DNA of 64,000 nucleotides from Burkholderiaceae bacterium (GTDB taxonomy: Bacteria > Pseudomonadota > Gammaproteobacteria > Burkholderiales > Burkholderiaceae_E). Every line of letters begins with the position of its first letter. The first letter of the stretch is position 1. The stretch spans positions 1 through 64,000 of the forward strand of contig JAMLIS010000014.1 of the NCBI GenBank assembly GCA_023954015.1, given 5' to 3'. Below, one piece after another: positions 40,639-49,999 of the stretch. The notes below the pieces were generated by a model. That model did not search any database and was not told the origin of the DNA. It was given only the letters and a program-made list of their open reading frames with translations. The translations under genes and the position numbers were made by a program.

Positions 40639-42063
40639 CTAGTTCCCCAACCGCAGGTTCGGCGGCGCAATCGACGGGCCGGTGCCGCCGATCAGACGTT
40701 GGGCACGACGAGAGCCGGACGGAGGAAGCACGGCAAGCACCGGCAATTGAGTGACGTGCAACAGGTCATCCGTGGAGCGAACCGGCCGCTTGAGCGCTTC
40801 GAGAGACAGCGCGGCGAGCACGCCCAGCAGCAAGCCGACGAAGGCGCCGACCACCATGTTCAGGCGCGGCTTCGGCCGCGACGGCTCCGACGGCGGCAGC
40901 GCCGGCGACAGGATGCTCACGTTCGACTGGGGAGCCTGGCTCTCCAGATTGGTTTGCGTAAGACGCTGCGAGACGAGCTCGAGCGCCTTCTGCGCCTCGT
41001 CGACTTGCCGGCTCAGCGCATCGAGCTGATCGTGGTCTTGCTTGAGCCGCAGGACACGGGCACGTTGCGCGTCGAGCGCTCTGCGTATCTCCGCTTCGCG
41101 TTGCGCATTTACGGTCGATGACGCAACGATGCTGCGCGACACCTTGTCGATCTCCGCATCGACGCGTGCGCGCAAGGCTTCGACCTCGGCCCGCGCGCTC
41201 CGATATTGCGGATGATTGGGTCCGAGCCTGGCGGACAACTCCTGCAACTTTCCTTCGGCACGGCTGAGTTCGGTCTTCAGCGACTGCAGCAACTGGTTCT
41301 GGACGACTTCGGGCATCGACTCTCGCCCTTCCCGTGCAATCGCGTCACGTCGCGAGCGGCTTTCCGTCGCAATCGCCTGAACCGCGACCAGTTGCGAGGA
41401 AAGCTCCTGCAATCGCTGGTTCTCGATGTCGAGACGCTCGTCGGTCGCAACGATTCCGCTCGATTGCTGGAACGCCGACATTCGCGCACGCGCTTCCTGC
41501 AGCCGGTCACGATACGCATTGATCTGGGCCTCGAAGTACTCGGCGCTTTTCCGGGCTGGCGCGGCACGCAGGGCCAGCGTGGTTTCCACGAATCGGTCCG
41601 CGAACGCGTTCGCCATCTTCGCGGCCTCTTCTGGATCGCGATCCTCGTAGGCAATCGTCAGCGTCGATCCCTCGTTAGATGCAGTGACTTCGAGCGCCTT
41701 CCTCAACCCCTTCGACAGCCACGTGAGGATGTCGCCTTGACCGCCCGTGTCCCGGCGCCAGGCCTCGATGATGTCGGGGCGCTTATCGAGCCCTGCCTCC
41801 TGGATCACGGCATAGGCAACCCGGTCGCTCTGGATCACGTCGGCCTGCGTGGCAAGAATCCCGCGCACCGTCTGTGGCGAGTAAACGGCGCCGCCGAGCA
41901 CCGGGTCGAGAGACTTCACGTCCACGTAGATGACGGCCGAGGAGCTGTAGACCTTTGTCATCATCGCGGTTCCGACCGCCGCTGACGCCAGGGTGACGAA
42001 CAGGATCGATGCGATCAGCCAGAACCTGGCTCGGAGGATCCGGAAAAATACGCCTAACTGCAT
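40639..42063 (-). CDS. epsF: EpsF-like polysaccharide co-polymerase (Wzz/GNVR)
   Basis: 474 residues. A membrane helix near the start (about 16-36), a Wzz domain, a long coiled coil (about 165-390) and a second helix (VVGAFVGLLLGVLAAL) with a short cytoplasmic tail. A proline-rich PPSEPSRPKPR precedes the second helix, as in this family. It should set chain length together with the EpsG-like kinase. The ATG at 42063 has a GGGGAG ribosome site 6 bases upstream; a longer frame is not needed. Divergent from the GT14 gene. Confidence 0.88.
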   Translation of the reverse strand: MQLGVFFRILRARFWLIASILFVTLASAAVGTAMMTKVYSSSAVIYVDVKSLDPVLGGAVYSPQTVRGILATQADVIQSDRVAYAVIQEAGLDKRPDIIEAWRRDTGGQGDILTWLSKGLRKALEVTASNEGSTLTIAYEDRDPEEAAKMANAFADRFVETTLALRAAPARKSAEYFEAQINAYRDRLQEARARMSAFQQSSGIVATDERLDIENQRLQELSSQLVAVQAIATESRSRRDAIAREGRESMPEVVQNQLLQSLKTELSRAEGKLQELSARLGPNHPQYRSARAEVEALRARVDAEIDKVSRSIVASSTVNAQREAEIRRALDAQRARVLRLKQDHDQLDALSRQVDEAQKALELVSQRLTQTNLESQAPQSNVSILSPALPPSEPSRPKPRLNMVVGAFVGLLLGVLAALSLEALKRPVRSTDDLLHVTQLPVLAVLPPSGSRRAQRLIGGTGPSIAPPNLRLGN

Positions 42064-42301
42064 GAGACTCCCCGATCTCGGATCTCGATCACGAACAAGC
42101 GATTCTGAAGCAGCAGCCCGCGTCCGCAAGGCACTAGATCACGCGGACTCCCGGCATTGCAGGCGCCCGTAGCACGAATCTCTCGCGAGACAAGGTACCA
42201 CCTCGATGTGACGGAATTCTAGACAACGATCACACCTTTGACGCCGGGGGGCGGCTACCATTGTGAGGCCATATTTCCACCCGGCCCGACGCTGGCACCC
42301 C

Positions 42302-43306
42302 ATGAAAACCCCGAAGCCAAGAATCGTCTTTCTCGTGATGTCTGCGGTCAATCGCGCGGACGTCGTCGACCAACTGGCCCGCTCGCTCGCCCCCCATGCG
42401 GTCCTCGTGCACCACGACTTCTCCCAGACTCCGGAGTTCGAGTTGCAGGCGGCCAACGCCCGATTCGTACCGAACCCGAAGCGAACCGGATGGGCCTTCT
42501 TCGGCTTTGTCGACGGCATCTTCCACTCGTTGCAGCATGCGCTCGAGAGCCTCGACTTCGACTACCTCCAGCTTCTGAGCCCGACGTGCCTGCCGATCAA
42601 GCCGATCGGCGCGTTCGAGCAGCGAGTCGGCGGAAGCGCGGAGGCACATTTCGAATGCGTCGATCTCCTGGCGGACCGTGATGCACTGATGTCGGTAGGC
42701 TACCGAGCCTTCACCCCCGAACGCTCCCTCAGGCACAGGGTTGCACGTCGGCTGTCGCGGGAGTACTTCGGCACCTCTACCGGCCGCCGGAATCTTGCCG
42801 GCATCTGGCTGCGCAGCGGATTCGCAACCAACGCTGCCGGACGAATGACCCTTGTCGCCCGCGCTGCGCTGGCGGCAACGACGATGCTCAGCCGTCCTTC
42901 GATCGGGCGTCACATCTTCGATGAAGACTTTCGCCCGCACTACGGCACGACATGGTTCGGGGCAAAGCGCCATGTCGTGGAGCAATTGACCCGCAGTTTC
43001 GCTCGTCCCGGGCTACGCGAATACTTCAGTCGGCTGCGCATAGCCGATGAATTCCTCATCCCGACGCTGCTCAAGCAGAGCGGAGCGCAGGCAGGCCCGA
43101 TGAACCACTACATCCATACTTTCGAAGAGGCGCATACCGGCTGGCTGCAGGAGGCAGATATCGATCTGTTGCGGTCGTGCCCGGCCTTCTTCGCCAGGAA
43201 GTTCCCGGACGATCCTGGCGCAATGGTGCGCCACAGAGTCCTCGATGAACTGGTCGAAATCTCGCGGCCCGCGATTCGGCCCGTTGCGCTCGGAGCAGTG
43301 TGCTGA
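42302..43306 (+). CDS. Core-2/I-branching-type glycosyltransferase (GT14-like)
   Basis: 334 residues. The N-terminal RIVFLVMSAVNRADVVDQL, the HHDFSQTPEF segment and SPTCLPIKPI match the core-2/I-branching (GT14) family, where the PT/CLP-P motif is conserved. In bacteria such enzymes build branched exopolysaccharides. A late WFGAKRHVVEQL and a DEFLIPTLL motif also fit. I chose the ATG at 42302, which gives the standard start; an earlier in-frame start at 42263 only adds a basic tail. It is the only plus-strand gene between the epsF group and the aminotransferase, convergent with the next GT2 gene. Confidence 0.8.
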   Translation: MKTPKPRIVFLVMSAVNRADVVDQLARSLAPHAVLVHHDFSQTPEFELQAANARFVPNPKRTGWAFFGFVDGIFHSLQHALESLDFDYLQLLSPTCLPIKPIGAFEQRVGGSAEAHFECVDLLADRDALMSVGYRAFTPERSLRHRVARRLSREYFGTSTGRRNLAGIWLRSGFATNAAGRMTLVARAALAATTMLSRPSIGRHIFDEDFRPHYGTTWFGAKRHVVEQLTRSFARPGLREYFSRLRIADEFLIPTLLKQSGAQAGPMNHYIHTFEEAHTGWLQEADIDLLRSCPAFFARKFPDDPGAMVRHRVLDELVEISRPAIRPVALGAVC

Positions 43307-43327
43307 TGGAGCGAAAAAGGGCCGACC

Positions 43328-44344
43328 TCAACTCGTGGCGTTGAGCGGCAAGCAAGTGATCGATTCCGCAGGCACCCGCCGCGGATAGAAGGCGACCAGC
43401 CCGAGAAGGAAACAGATACTGCGAGCAGTGGTACCGGCGAAATCCTGCACGAAGGAGACCGTTCTCGTCCGGCGGTTCTTGATGCCGACATAAGAGACGT
43501 ACAGTGCCAGAAAGGCCGGATGAACCAATGCTCCCAAGGCCGCGGACGCAACGAGGACTCCCGTAGAGCGTTGCAACGACACCAGCAAGTGCCAGTGCTG
43601 CGGATGTCCGATGTGCCGGCGGAAGATCACTGCCGGATAGAAGAGACTTCCGTCGGCAACCATCTTCATCAAACGGTTCCATTCGAAGTAGTCGATGGTG
43701 TGATGCTTTGCAATGGGCTGCGCCAGCGCCAGCACAGGCGTTCCGGCGTGCGCGAGTCGCAAGCCCAAATCCAGGTCCTCGTTGCAACGCAACTCCGCGC
43801 TGAAGCCCCCGTTGCGCTCGAAGAGCACGCGATCCACGAGGAAGACACCGCCCAGGTGAGCGCGAAAGTGGTTGTTGCCGATCCGATATCGGTCCGGGGC
43901 GTTTCCGATCGGCTTTCCCGCTGAGTCGTAGATCCTCTCCGGCAACTGACCGGTGACCAGAGGGTGGACCAGGTGATGGTGCTCGTCGAGTGCATGCCGG
44001 AGGAAAGATGGATCGAGCTCCATGTCGCCGTCCACGAAAAACAGGGCACGCCCCCTGGCGGACGCCGCGCCGACGTTTCTCGCTATCCCGGCATTCATGG
44101 CACCGGTCAATCGAATGATCCGCACCTGCTCGGGAAGCCGCTCACGGACCATTTCTACGGATCCGTCCGTCGACGCCGAGTCGACATAGATGATTTCGAA
44201 CGCTGGCAGCAAAGCCGTTCTCGCCGCGTGCAGAACCGACTCGAGGCAGAGACCTATGGTCGCGGCCTGATTGCGTGCGATGACGATGAACGAAAGTGGA
44301 ACGAAGGCCGCTTCGCTCGATTCGCCGGATGGGAAGTTGCGCAT
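43328..44344 (-). CDS. Glycosyltransferase family 2
   Basis: 338 residues. A GT-A core begins VPLSFIVIARNQAATIG, with YVDSASTDGS and the metal-binding FVDGDMELDP, then CNEDLDLGLRL. The C-terminal third is hydrophobic (about 270-330), suggesting membrane anchoring. The substrate is unknown. I chose the ATG at 44344 because the core begins soon after and it leaves 175 bases for divergent promoters; an in-frame ATG at 44482 would add 46 residues of no recognisable fold. Confidence 0.82.
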   Translation of the reverse strand: MRNFPSGESSEAAFVPLSFIVIARNQAATIGLCLESVLHAARTALLPAFEIIYVDSASTDGSVEMVRERLPEQVRIIRLTGAMNAGIARNVGAASARGRALFFVDGDMELDPSFLRHALDEHHHLVHPLVTGQLPERIYDSAGKPIGNAPDRYRIGNNHFRAHLGGVFLVDRVLFERNGGFSAELRCNEDLDLGLRLAHAGTPVLALAQPIAKHHTIDYFEWNRLMKMVADGSLFYPAVIFRRHIGHPQHWHLLVSLQRSTGVLVASAALGALVHPAFLALYVSYVGIKNRRTRTVSFVQDFAGTTARSICFLLGLVAFYPRRVPAESITCLPLNATS

Positions 44345-44519
44345 CGACTTGCCTGCTTGTTTCGGATGCGAGACACGACTCGAGCTCGCGTCTGCCGGAC
44401 CCACTGCTTCAACCCATTTTGCCCGGCTTGCCGTGCTGAAGAAGCGTTGGATATCACGGATCGACGAACTCCCTTCATGCATACTCGACTCACGTTCGAA
44501 CTGCTGCCCAAGGACATTC

Positions 44520-45836
44520 ATGCACGAGCAGTCTTCCATCGACGCGCGCAACCTGCAGCGTCGCGCATGCGAATTGATCCCAGGCGGCTGCCACACCTAC
44601 GCGAAGGGGGACGACCAATTCCCCGAGCAGGCGCCGCCGTTCATCGTCCGCGGCGCCGGTTGTCATTCGTGGGACGCCGACGGGAACGAGTATCTCGAAT
44701 ACGGAATGGGCCTGCGTGCCGTGACCCTGGGACACGGGTTCTCGCCCGTCGTGGAGGCTGTCAAGCGAGAGCTCGACGGCGGAACAAACTTCACCCGCCC
44801 CTCGACGATCGAGGTGCACTGTGCAGAACTGCTGCAATCGATCGTCCCGGGCGCCCAGATGGTCAAGTTCTGCAAGGACGGCTCGCATGCGGTCGACGGC
44901 GCCGTTCGGCTTGCCCGTGCACACACGGGACGCGATCTCGTCGCGATCTGCGCCGACCATCCATTCTTCTCCACGAGCGACTGGTTCATCGGGACGACGG
45001 AGATGAATGCGGGAATTCCCGAGGCTACGCGGCGCCAGGTGTTGCGTTTTCGGTACAACGACCTCGCGAGTCTCGAATCGCTCTTCGCCGAACACGCCGG
45101 AAGAATCGCCTGCGTCGTCATGGAGGCCGCGCGTATCCACGAACCGATGCCCGGCTACCTCGAGGCGCTGAAGGCGCTGGTGCACGCCAACGGCGCCCTG
45201 CTCGTGTTCGACGAAATGATCACCGGCTTCCGGTGGCACCTGCGCGGCGCACAGCAGGTCTACGGCGTCGAGGCCGACCTGTGCACCTTCGGAAAGGCGC
45301 TCGCCAACGGTTTCGCCGTCTCCGCGCTCGCCGGGCGCCGGGAAGTCATGGAACTCGGAGGCAGCGGCCACTCGCGAGAACGCGTGTTCCTGCTCTCGAC
45401 GACGCACGGCGCCGAAACGCACGAGCTGGCGGCAGCGATGGCGACGATGCGCTTCTACCGCGACCATCCGGTGGTCGAGACGCTCTATGCGCGCGGAGCG
45501 CGGCTGCGCGAAGGCTTCGAACGCGCTGTGCAGTCCAACGACCTCGTCGGCTACGTCGATCTCGCGAGCCGCGACTGCAACCTGCTGTTCGGCACCCGCG
45601 ACGCCGACAAGCGGCCGAGCCAGGTGTTCCGCACGCTCTTCATGCAGGAGATGGTCCTGCGCGGGATTCTCGCGCCTTCCTTCGTCGTCAGCTATTCGCA
45701 CAGCGAAGACGACATCGATCGGACCGTCGCCGCCGCCGGCGAGGCATTGGCGGTATATCGCCGCGCACTGGACGAGGGACCGGAAAAGTACCTCCGCAGC
45801 CGACCGGTCAAGCCGGTATTCCGGCGTTTTGCCTGA
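44520..45836 (+). CDS. Class III aminotransferase (glutamate-1-semialdehyde mutase-like)
   Basis: 438 residues. A PLP enzyme of the class III fold: LVFDEMITGFR holds the PLP aspartate and FGKALANGF the Schiff-base lysine. The N-terminal IPGGCHTYAKGDDQFP stretch is like proteins annotated as glutamate-1-semialdehyde 2,1-aminomutase in polysaccharide loci, rather than housekeeping HemL. It may aminate a sugar or an acyl substituent; the substrate is unknown. It is divergent from the GT2 gene and convergent with the membrane protein gene. Confidence 0.85.
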   Translation: MHEQSSIDARNLQRRACELIPGGCHTYAKGDDQFPEQAPPFIVRGAGCHSWDADGNEYLEYGMGLRAVTLGHGFSPVVEAVKRELDGGTNFTRPSTIEVHCAELLQSIVPGAQMVKFCKDGSHAVDGAVRLARAHTGRDLVAICADHPFFSTSDWFIGTTEMNAGIPEATRRQVLRFRYNDLASLESLFAEHAGRIACVVMEAARIHEPMPGYLEALKALVHANGALLVFDEMITGFRWHLRGAQQVYGVEADLCTFGKALANGFAVSALAGRREVMELGGSGHSRERVFLLSTTHGAETHELAAAMATMRFYRDHPVVETLYARGARLREGFERAVQSNDLVGYVDLASRDCNLLFGTRDADKRPSQVFRTLFMQEMVLRGILAPSFVVSYSHSEDDIDRTVAAAGEALAVYRRALDEGPEKYLRSRPVKPVFRRFA

Positions 45837-45858
45837 GCGCGCGCTGCCGCGGGCGCTC
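45835..45858. terminator. Hairpin between convergent genes
   Basis: GAGCGC and GCGCTC arms with a further GCG/CGC inner pair form a GC-rich stem at the aminotransferase stop, in the 62-base gap to the convergent membrane protein gene. No T-run, so weak. Confidence 0.35.
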
Positions 45859-45898
45859 GCAGCCCGTCGCTGCGGCGGTTACCGGCCCCTCCGGCGGG

Positions 45899-46690
45899 TC
45901 ACTGGTGCATTGCGATCGTCAGCCGTCCGAACTGATCGTCGATGTATTCGAGCAGCGCACGCACGAAAATCGCCACGCCGATCATCTCGAGCGACTCCTC
46001 CACGAGGACGAGCATCATGTACTTCGCGTCGAAGTCGCCGGCCATGCCCCAATCGTAGGTGCGGCTGGCAAGGCCCCACGCCTCGGCAAACAATCCCTCG
46101 AGCACTTCGAAGCCGACCGCGCCGCCGAGGAAACAGGCCGCAGCGATGACGAAAGACCAGCGGGTACGCGGCGGCAGCGAGAACAGGAAGCGGAGGTATA
46201 CGAGACCGATTGCGATGACGACGGGAATCGCGATGACTACCCAGGAAAAGAGAAATGCGCCATCGTCGCCTGCATGCAGCGTATTCCCGGGCCGGTTGAG
46301 CAATTCGTGCAGCTGCGCACCTTCATCAGCGGACATGAGGAAGAAGCCGGCCGCCAGGCCCCACCAGAGCCAGCGATGAGCATCGCGCGCGCGCGTCTTT
46401 GCCAACGCGATCAACGACAGCAGGATCGCGGCGGCAAACAGCTGCATCGCGCTGAACCATGCCGGGAGGTTCGCTTCGCCGTCCATGTTGAAGAGAGCAC
46501 GCAAGCCGAACTGCCCACGATGACCGGTCTGCAGCATGATCAGGTGCGTGGTCGCGAAGCCGAGCGCGAGCAGCGCGATGATCGCGAGCGACGCTGCGAA
46601 GACCCGCTGCACGGGAATGCCGATTACTGTCGGCACTGCAGGCCCGACCTCCGCAGCGGTCGAAGAAAGCGATTGACGAAGGAGAATCAT
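45899..46690 (-). CDS. Six-helix membrane protein with conserved acidic motifs, unknown
   Basis: 263 residues and about six membrane helices (near 29-53, 75-97, 107-130, 145-170, 178-200, 224-250). Acidic and histidine residues fall within or at the edges of helices: MDGEANLPAWFS (70-80), SADEGAQLHE (120-129), GFEVLEG (193-199) and VEESLEMIG (230-238). I recall similar unnamed bacterial proteins sharing the DGE.N.P and DE....HE patterns. The residues could bind a metal in the membrane plane. It lies inside the sugar locus between the aminotransferase and the sugar epimerase gene, so a role in envelope sugar or lipid chemistry is possible, but not shown. Confidence 0.78.
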   Translation of the reverse strand: MILLRQSLSSTAAEVGPAVPTVIGIPVQRVFAASLAIIALLALGFATTHLIMLQTGHRGQFGLRALFNMDGEANLPAWFSAMQLFAAAILLSLIALAKTRARDAHRWLWWGLAAGFFLMSADEGAQLHELLNRPGNTLHAGDDGAFLFSWVVIAIPVVIAIGLVYLRFLFSLPPRTRWSFVIAAACFLGGAVGFEVLEGLFAEAWGLASRTYDWGMAGDFDAKYMMLVLVEESLEMIGVAIFVRALLEYIDDQFGRLTIAMHQ

Positions 46691-46806
46691 GGCGTGGAGG
46701 CCGAAAAACGCGCGAAACGACCCAAGCCTGCCGCAGGGGCGCTTGCTTCAGTCATTGTAGATGGGACCCCGGCTTCTCAGCCGTCAGCGGAATCCCGCTC
46801 CTTCTT

Positions 46807-47844
46807 TCAGTATCTCCAGAAGAACCGCTCGTCGATCTGCCCGGTCGCCGACAGGTACTTCAGCTGCTTCAGCCGGGTGAACGGCCTCGCGTCGAAGAGT
46901 TCGCGATCGAGCCCGATGCGTGCGAACACGTCGCGCAGCTGCTCGGCGCCCTTCTGCGCGGTCCAGTCGCAAGCGAATCCGGGCAGCTGCCGGTGGATCT
47001 TGTCGAAGTTCACCCGATAGCTGCGGTTGTCGCCGCCCGATGGCCCGAAGCTCAACTCGCAACCCGGGTAGACGCCGGCGACGATCTTCGCGATGTCGCG
47101 CACCTGGTAGTTGTCGACGTCGTGGCCGACGTTGAAGATCTCGCCGTGGATCGCGTCGGTGGGCGCGTCAAGGACGCAGGCGATCGCCTTGCAGATGTCG
47201 AGTACGTGGACGAGCGGACGCCACGGCGAGCCGTCGCTCGTCATCACGATCCTGCCGGTGGTCGCGGCGATTCCGGCGAGGTTGTTCAGCACGATGTCGA
47301 AGCGCATGCGCGGCGATGCGCCGTACGCCGTTGCGTTGCGCAGGAACGTGGGCGAGAAGCCCGCGGAAGCCATCGTCGACACGTCCCGTTCGACCAGCGT
47401 CTTGCATCGGGCATACGCGGTCTGCGGGTTCACGGGGGAGGCTTCGGTCATCGGCGCATCGCCTTGCGCCACGCCGTACACGCTGCACGACGAGGTATAG
47501 ACGAAGCGGCGCGCGCCGGCGGCCTTGGCGAGTTCGGCCAGGCGCAGCGACGCCTGGTGGTTGATCTGGAACGTGAGCTCCGGATTGTTCTCGCCGAGCG
47601 GATCGTTGGAGAGCTCGGCCAGGTGCACCACCGCATCCACGCCGCGCAGGTCTTCGGCCGTGACTTCGCGAATGTCGCGATTGACGAAGCGCGGGAAGCC
47701 GGGCACCAGTCCCCGGTCGCTGAACAGCCAGCCGTCGCGGTAGAAGCCGGTGTCGAGGCCGACCACCTCGTGGCCGCGCGACTGCAGCAGGGGTGCCAGC
47801 AGGCATCCGATATAGCCTTCCACACCGGTGACGAGGAGCTTCAT
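46807..47844 (-). CDS. NAD-dependent sugar epimerase/reductase (extended SDR)
   Basis: 345 residues. Rossmann motif VTGVEGYIG at the N-terminus, TSSCSVYG and catalytic YARCK (Tyr-x3-Lys) are present, with a C-terminal substrate domain. It belongs to the extended SDR family that acts on nucleotide sugars. In this block it is the best candidate for the 4-ketoreductase or epimerase step. The ATG at 47844 overlaps the 3,5-epimerase stop by four bases. It is the last gene of the minus-strand sugar block. Confidence 0.87.
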   Translation of the reverse strand: MKLLVTGVEGYIGCLLAPLLQSRGHEVVGLDTGFYRDGWLFSDRGLVPGFPRFVNRDIREVTAEDLRGVDAVVHLAELSNDPLGENNPELTFQINHQASLRLAELAKAAGARRFVYTSSCSVYGVAQGDAPMTEASPVNPQTAYARCKTLVERDVSTMASAGFSPTFLRNATAYGASPRMRFDIVLNNLAGIAATTGRIVMTSDGSPWRPLVHVLDICKAIACVLDAPTDAIHGEIFNVGHDVDNYQVRDIAKIVAGVYPGCELSFGPSGGDNRSYRVNFDKIHRQLPGFACDWTAQKGAEQLRDVFARIGLDRELFDARPFTRLKQLKYLSATGQIDERFFWRY

Positions 47845-48398
47845 GATGCGTCTTGTCCTTGTTTCGTTGATGACATGAAATCGGGCCAGGCCCGGTCCCT
47901 TTCGGAGATCGTCTCGATTGCCACGGGCCACTGGATCGCGAAAGCCGGATCGTCGTGGCGGGCTCCCGTCGCGCAGGCCGGGCTGTAGAACTCGGAAATC
48001 TGGTAATTGACGAGGACGTCGTCGGTGAGCGTGACGAAGCCGTGCGCGAATCCCTTGGGCACGAGCAGCATGCGGTCGTTCTCGTCGCTGAGCTCGACGC
48101 CGATCCACCGGCAGTAGGTCGGCGATTCGGCACGCAGGTCGACGATCGCGTCCCAGATCGCGCCGCGCACACAGCGCACGAGCTTGTCTTCGGCGTGCGG
48201 CGGCAACTGCCAGTGCATTCCGCGCAGCGTTCGCGCGCGGCGCGTGAACGAGGTGCTCGTCTGCACCATTCGCGACGGCAGGCCCTGCGCCGCGAACTCG
48301 CGTTCGCAGTAGACGCGGGCAAAAAAGCCCCGTTCGTCGCCGTGGCGCTCGACATCGACGATGGTCGCTCCGGGCAACGCGGTCTCGGTGAAGATCAT
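47841..48398 (-). CDS. dTDP-4-dehydrorhamnose 3,5-epimerase-like protein
   Basis: 185 residues, the RmlC/RfbC cupin fold. RGFFARVY at the N-terminus, LRGMHWQLPPHAEDKLVRC with the active-site His, and PKGFAHGF are the family motifs. Here it probably epimerises C3/C5 of a 4-keto-6-deoxy sugar, perhaps CDP-linked given the neighbouring RfbF. It is coupled to the SDR gene downstream and lies 40 bases after rfbF. Confidence 0.9.
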   Translation of the reverse strand: MIFTETALPGATIVDVERHGDERGFFARVYCEREFAAQGLPSRMVQTSTSFTRRARTLRGMHWQLPPHAEDKLVRCVRGAIWDAIVDLRAESPTYCRWIGVELSDENDRMLLVPKGFAHGFVTLTDDVLVNYQISEFYSPACATGARHDDPAFAIQWPVAIETISERDRAWPDFMSSTKQGQDAS

Positions 48399-48438
48399 CG
48401 GCCCGTGCTCCGCCTGTTCCCCGTGTTCCTCTCGTGCC

Positions 48439-49212
48439 TCACCATTTCTTCCACGGCGCCCTGCCCGACTCCCACATCGACTCGAGCAGCTGCTTGTCGC
48501 GCAACGTGTCCATCGGATGCCAGAAGCCGTGATGGCGATACGCCGAGAGCTGGCCGGCGCTGGCGAGCCGCTCGAGGGGTTCGCGCTCCCAGACGGTGTC
48601 GTCGCCGTCGATCATCTCGATCACGCTGCGCTCGAGCACGAAGAACCCGCCGTTGATCCACGCGCCGTCGCCCTGCGGCTTTTCGGTGAAGCTCGGAACG
48701 CGGTCGTCGTCGGCGTGCAGCTCGAACACGCCGAAGCGGCCCGGCGGCTGCACGGCCGTCACCGTCGCCAACCGGCCCCGCGTGCGGTGGAACTCGATGA
48801 CGCTCGTGATGTCGACGTCGCTGACGCCGTCGCCATAGGTGCAGCAGAACGGTCCGTCGTCCAGGTACTCGGCGGCACGCCGGATGCGCCCGCCGGTCAT
48901 CGTGTCGAGCCCGGTTTCCACCAGCGTGATCCGCCACGGCTCGGTGGCCGTGCGCAGCAGCGTCATCGTGTTGTCGCGCATGTCGAAGCGCACGTCGGCG
49001 CTCGCCAGCGCGTAGTCGTGGAAGTACTGCCGGATCATGTGACCCTTGTAGCCGCAGCAGATCACGAAATCGGACAGGCCGTGGGCGAGGTAGCTCTTCA
49101 TGATGTGCCACAGGATGGGCCGGCCGCCGATCTCGACCATCGGCTTGGGCTTCATCGCGCTCTCTTCGCTGATGCGGGTGCCGAAGCCGCCCGCCAGGAT
49201 CATCACTTGCAT
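48439..49212 (-). CDS. rfbF: Glucose-1-phosphate cytidylyltransferase
   Basis: 257 residues. The nucleotide loop [20 protein letters not shown] and the [32 protein letters not shown] and TEKP motifs match RfbF, which makes CDP-glucose from CTP and glucose-1-phosphate. CDP-glucose is the entry to CDP-linked dideoxy and branched sugars. Start ATG at 49212, four bases from the PIG-L stop. The spacer to the next gene is a short CACGA/AACAC-rich stretch. Confidence 0.93.
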   Translation of the reverse strand: MQVMILAGGFGTRISEESAMKPKPMVEIGGRPILWHIMKSYLAHGLSDFVICCGYKGHMIRQYFHDYALASADVRFDMRDNTMTLLRTATEPWRITLVETGLDTMTGGRIRRAAEYLDDGPFCCTYGDGVSDVDITSVIEFHRTRGRLATVTAVQPPGRFGVFELHADDDRVPSFTEKPQGDGAWINGGFFVLERSVIEMIDGDDTVWEREPLERLASAGQLSAYRHHGFWHPMDTLRDKQLLESMWESGRAPWKKW

Positions 49213-49216
49213 ACGT

Positions 49217-49984
49217 TCATCCTTTGGCTGTGTTGTCGGAGACCGTGGCGTCTCCCCTTTTTTTCGGCAGACCCGCCGGCGACGGCAGGCCCCGTGCGCG
49301 CGGCGCCCGCCGGTCCGCGCCGCGCTCGTCGCGTGGCGCATCGAGCACCAGCTTGCGGGCGACGAAAGCTTCGGCGCTGCCGCCGTCGGCCCGGCACTCG
49401 ATGGCGCGCAGGTGCATCAGCGCAGCGAAGGTCTCGGCGCGGAACCAGTCCTTCGCATGCTGCGACGGAAAGAAGCGCAGCAGGTGGTCGATCTTGCGCC
49501 GGGCCGTCGTGGCGGCCAGCGGCACGAAGACGTTCGGCTTGCCGAGATCGCCTTCGTATTTCGCGATCTCGAACTCGAGGATCGGCTGACGGCGAAAGGT
49601 CTGCCATGCAAGTTCGGCGGCGAGCCGGTGATCCTGGTGCCGGTCGTCGAGCGTGTGCGTGAGCACGAGGTCCGGCGAATGCACCGAACCGAGATCCGCG
49701 AACACGCCCTTCAGCGCCTCGAACTGCGCCGGAAAATGCCCATCGCGGAACGGATGCAGCGCGATGCTCTTTCTCGACGCGCGGCGAAGCAGCGCGGCCG
49801 CGCTTCGGCGCGCCTCTGCGGCGCGTTCCGCGTGTGCGCTGAGCACGACCCAGTCGACTTCGAGCGGACGGCGACCCAGCCACTCGAGCAGCGTCCCGCC
49901 ACAGCCGATCTCGATGTCGTCGCAGTGTGCGCCGATGCACAGAAGTCGCAGCGGGCGCCCGGAACCCGGATCGATGCGCAGCAC
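49217..49984 (-). CDS. PIG-L/LmbE-type deacetylase
   Basis: 255 residues. Zinc motifs [10 protein letters not shown] (here AHCDD where AHPDD is usual) and [13 protein letters not shown] match the PIG-L family of N-acetylglucosamine-type deacetylases. It could remove an acetyl group from a sugar intermediate. The C-terminal 40 residues are basic and low in complexity. The start codon is GTG at 49984, 15 bases after the upstream nucleotidyltransferase. It sits between the two RfbF-type genes. Confidence 0.87.
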   Translation of the reverse strand: MLRIDPGSGRPLRLLCIGAHCDDIEIGCGGTLLEWLGRRPLEVDWVVLSAHAERAAEARRSAAALLRRASRKSIALHPFRDGHFPAQFEALKGVFADLGSVHSPDLVLTHTLDDRHQDHRLAAELAWQTFRRQPILEFEIAKYEGDLGKPNVFVPLAATTARRKIDHLLRFFPSQHAKDWFRAETFAALMHLRAIECRADGGSAEAFVARKLVLDAPRDERGADRRAPRARGLPSPAGLPKKRGDATVSDNTAKG

Positions 49985-49999
49985 GGCGTCGATTCGCGT

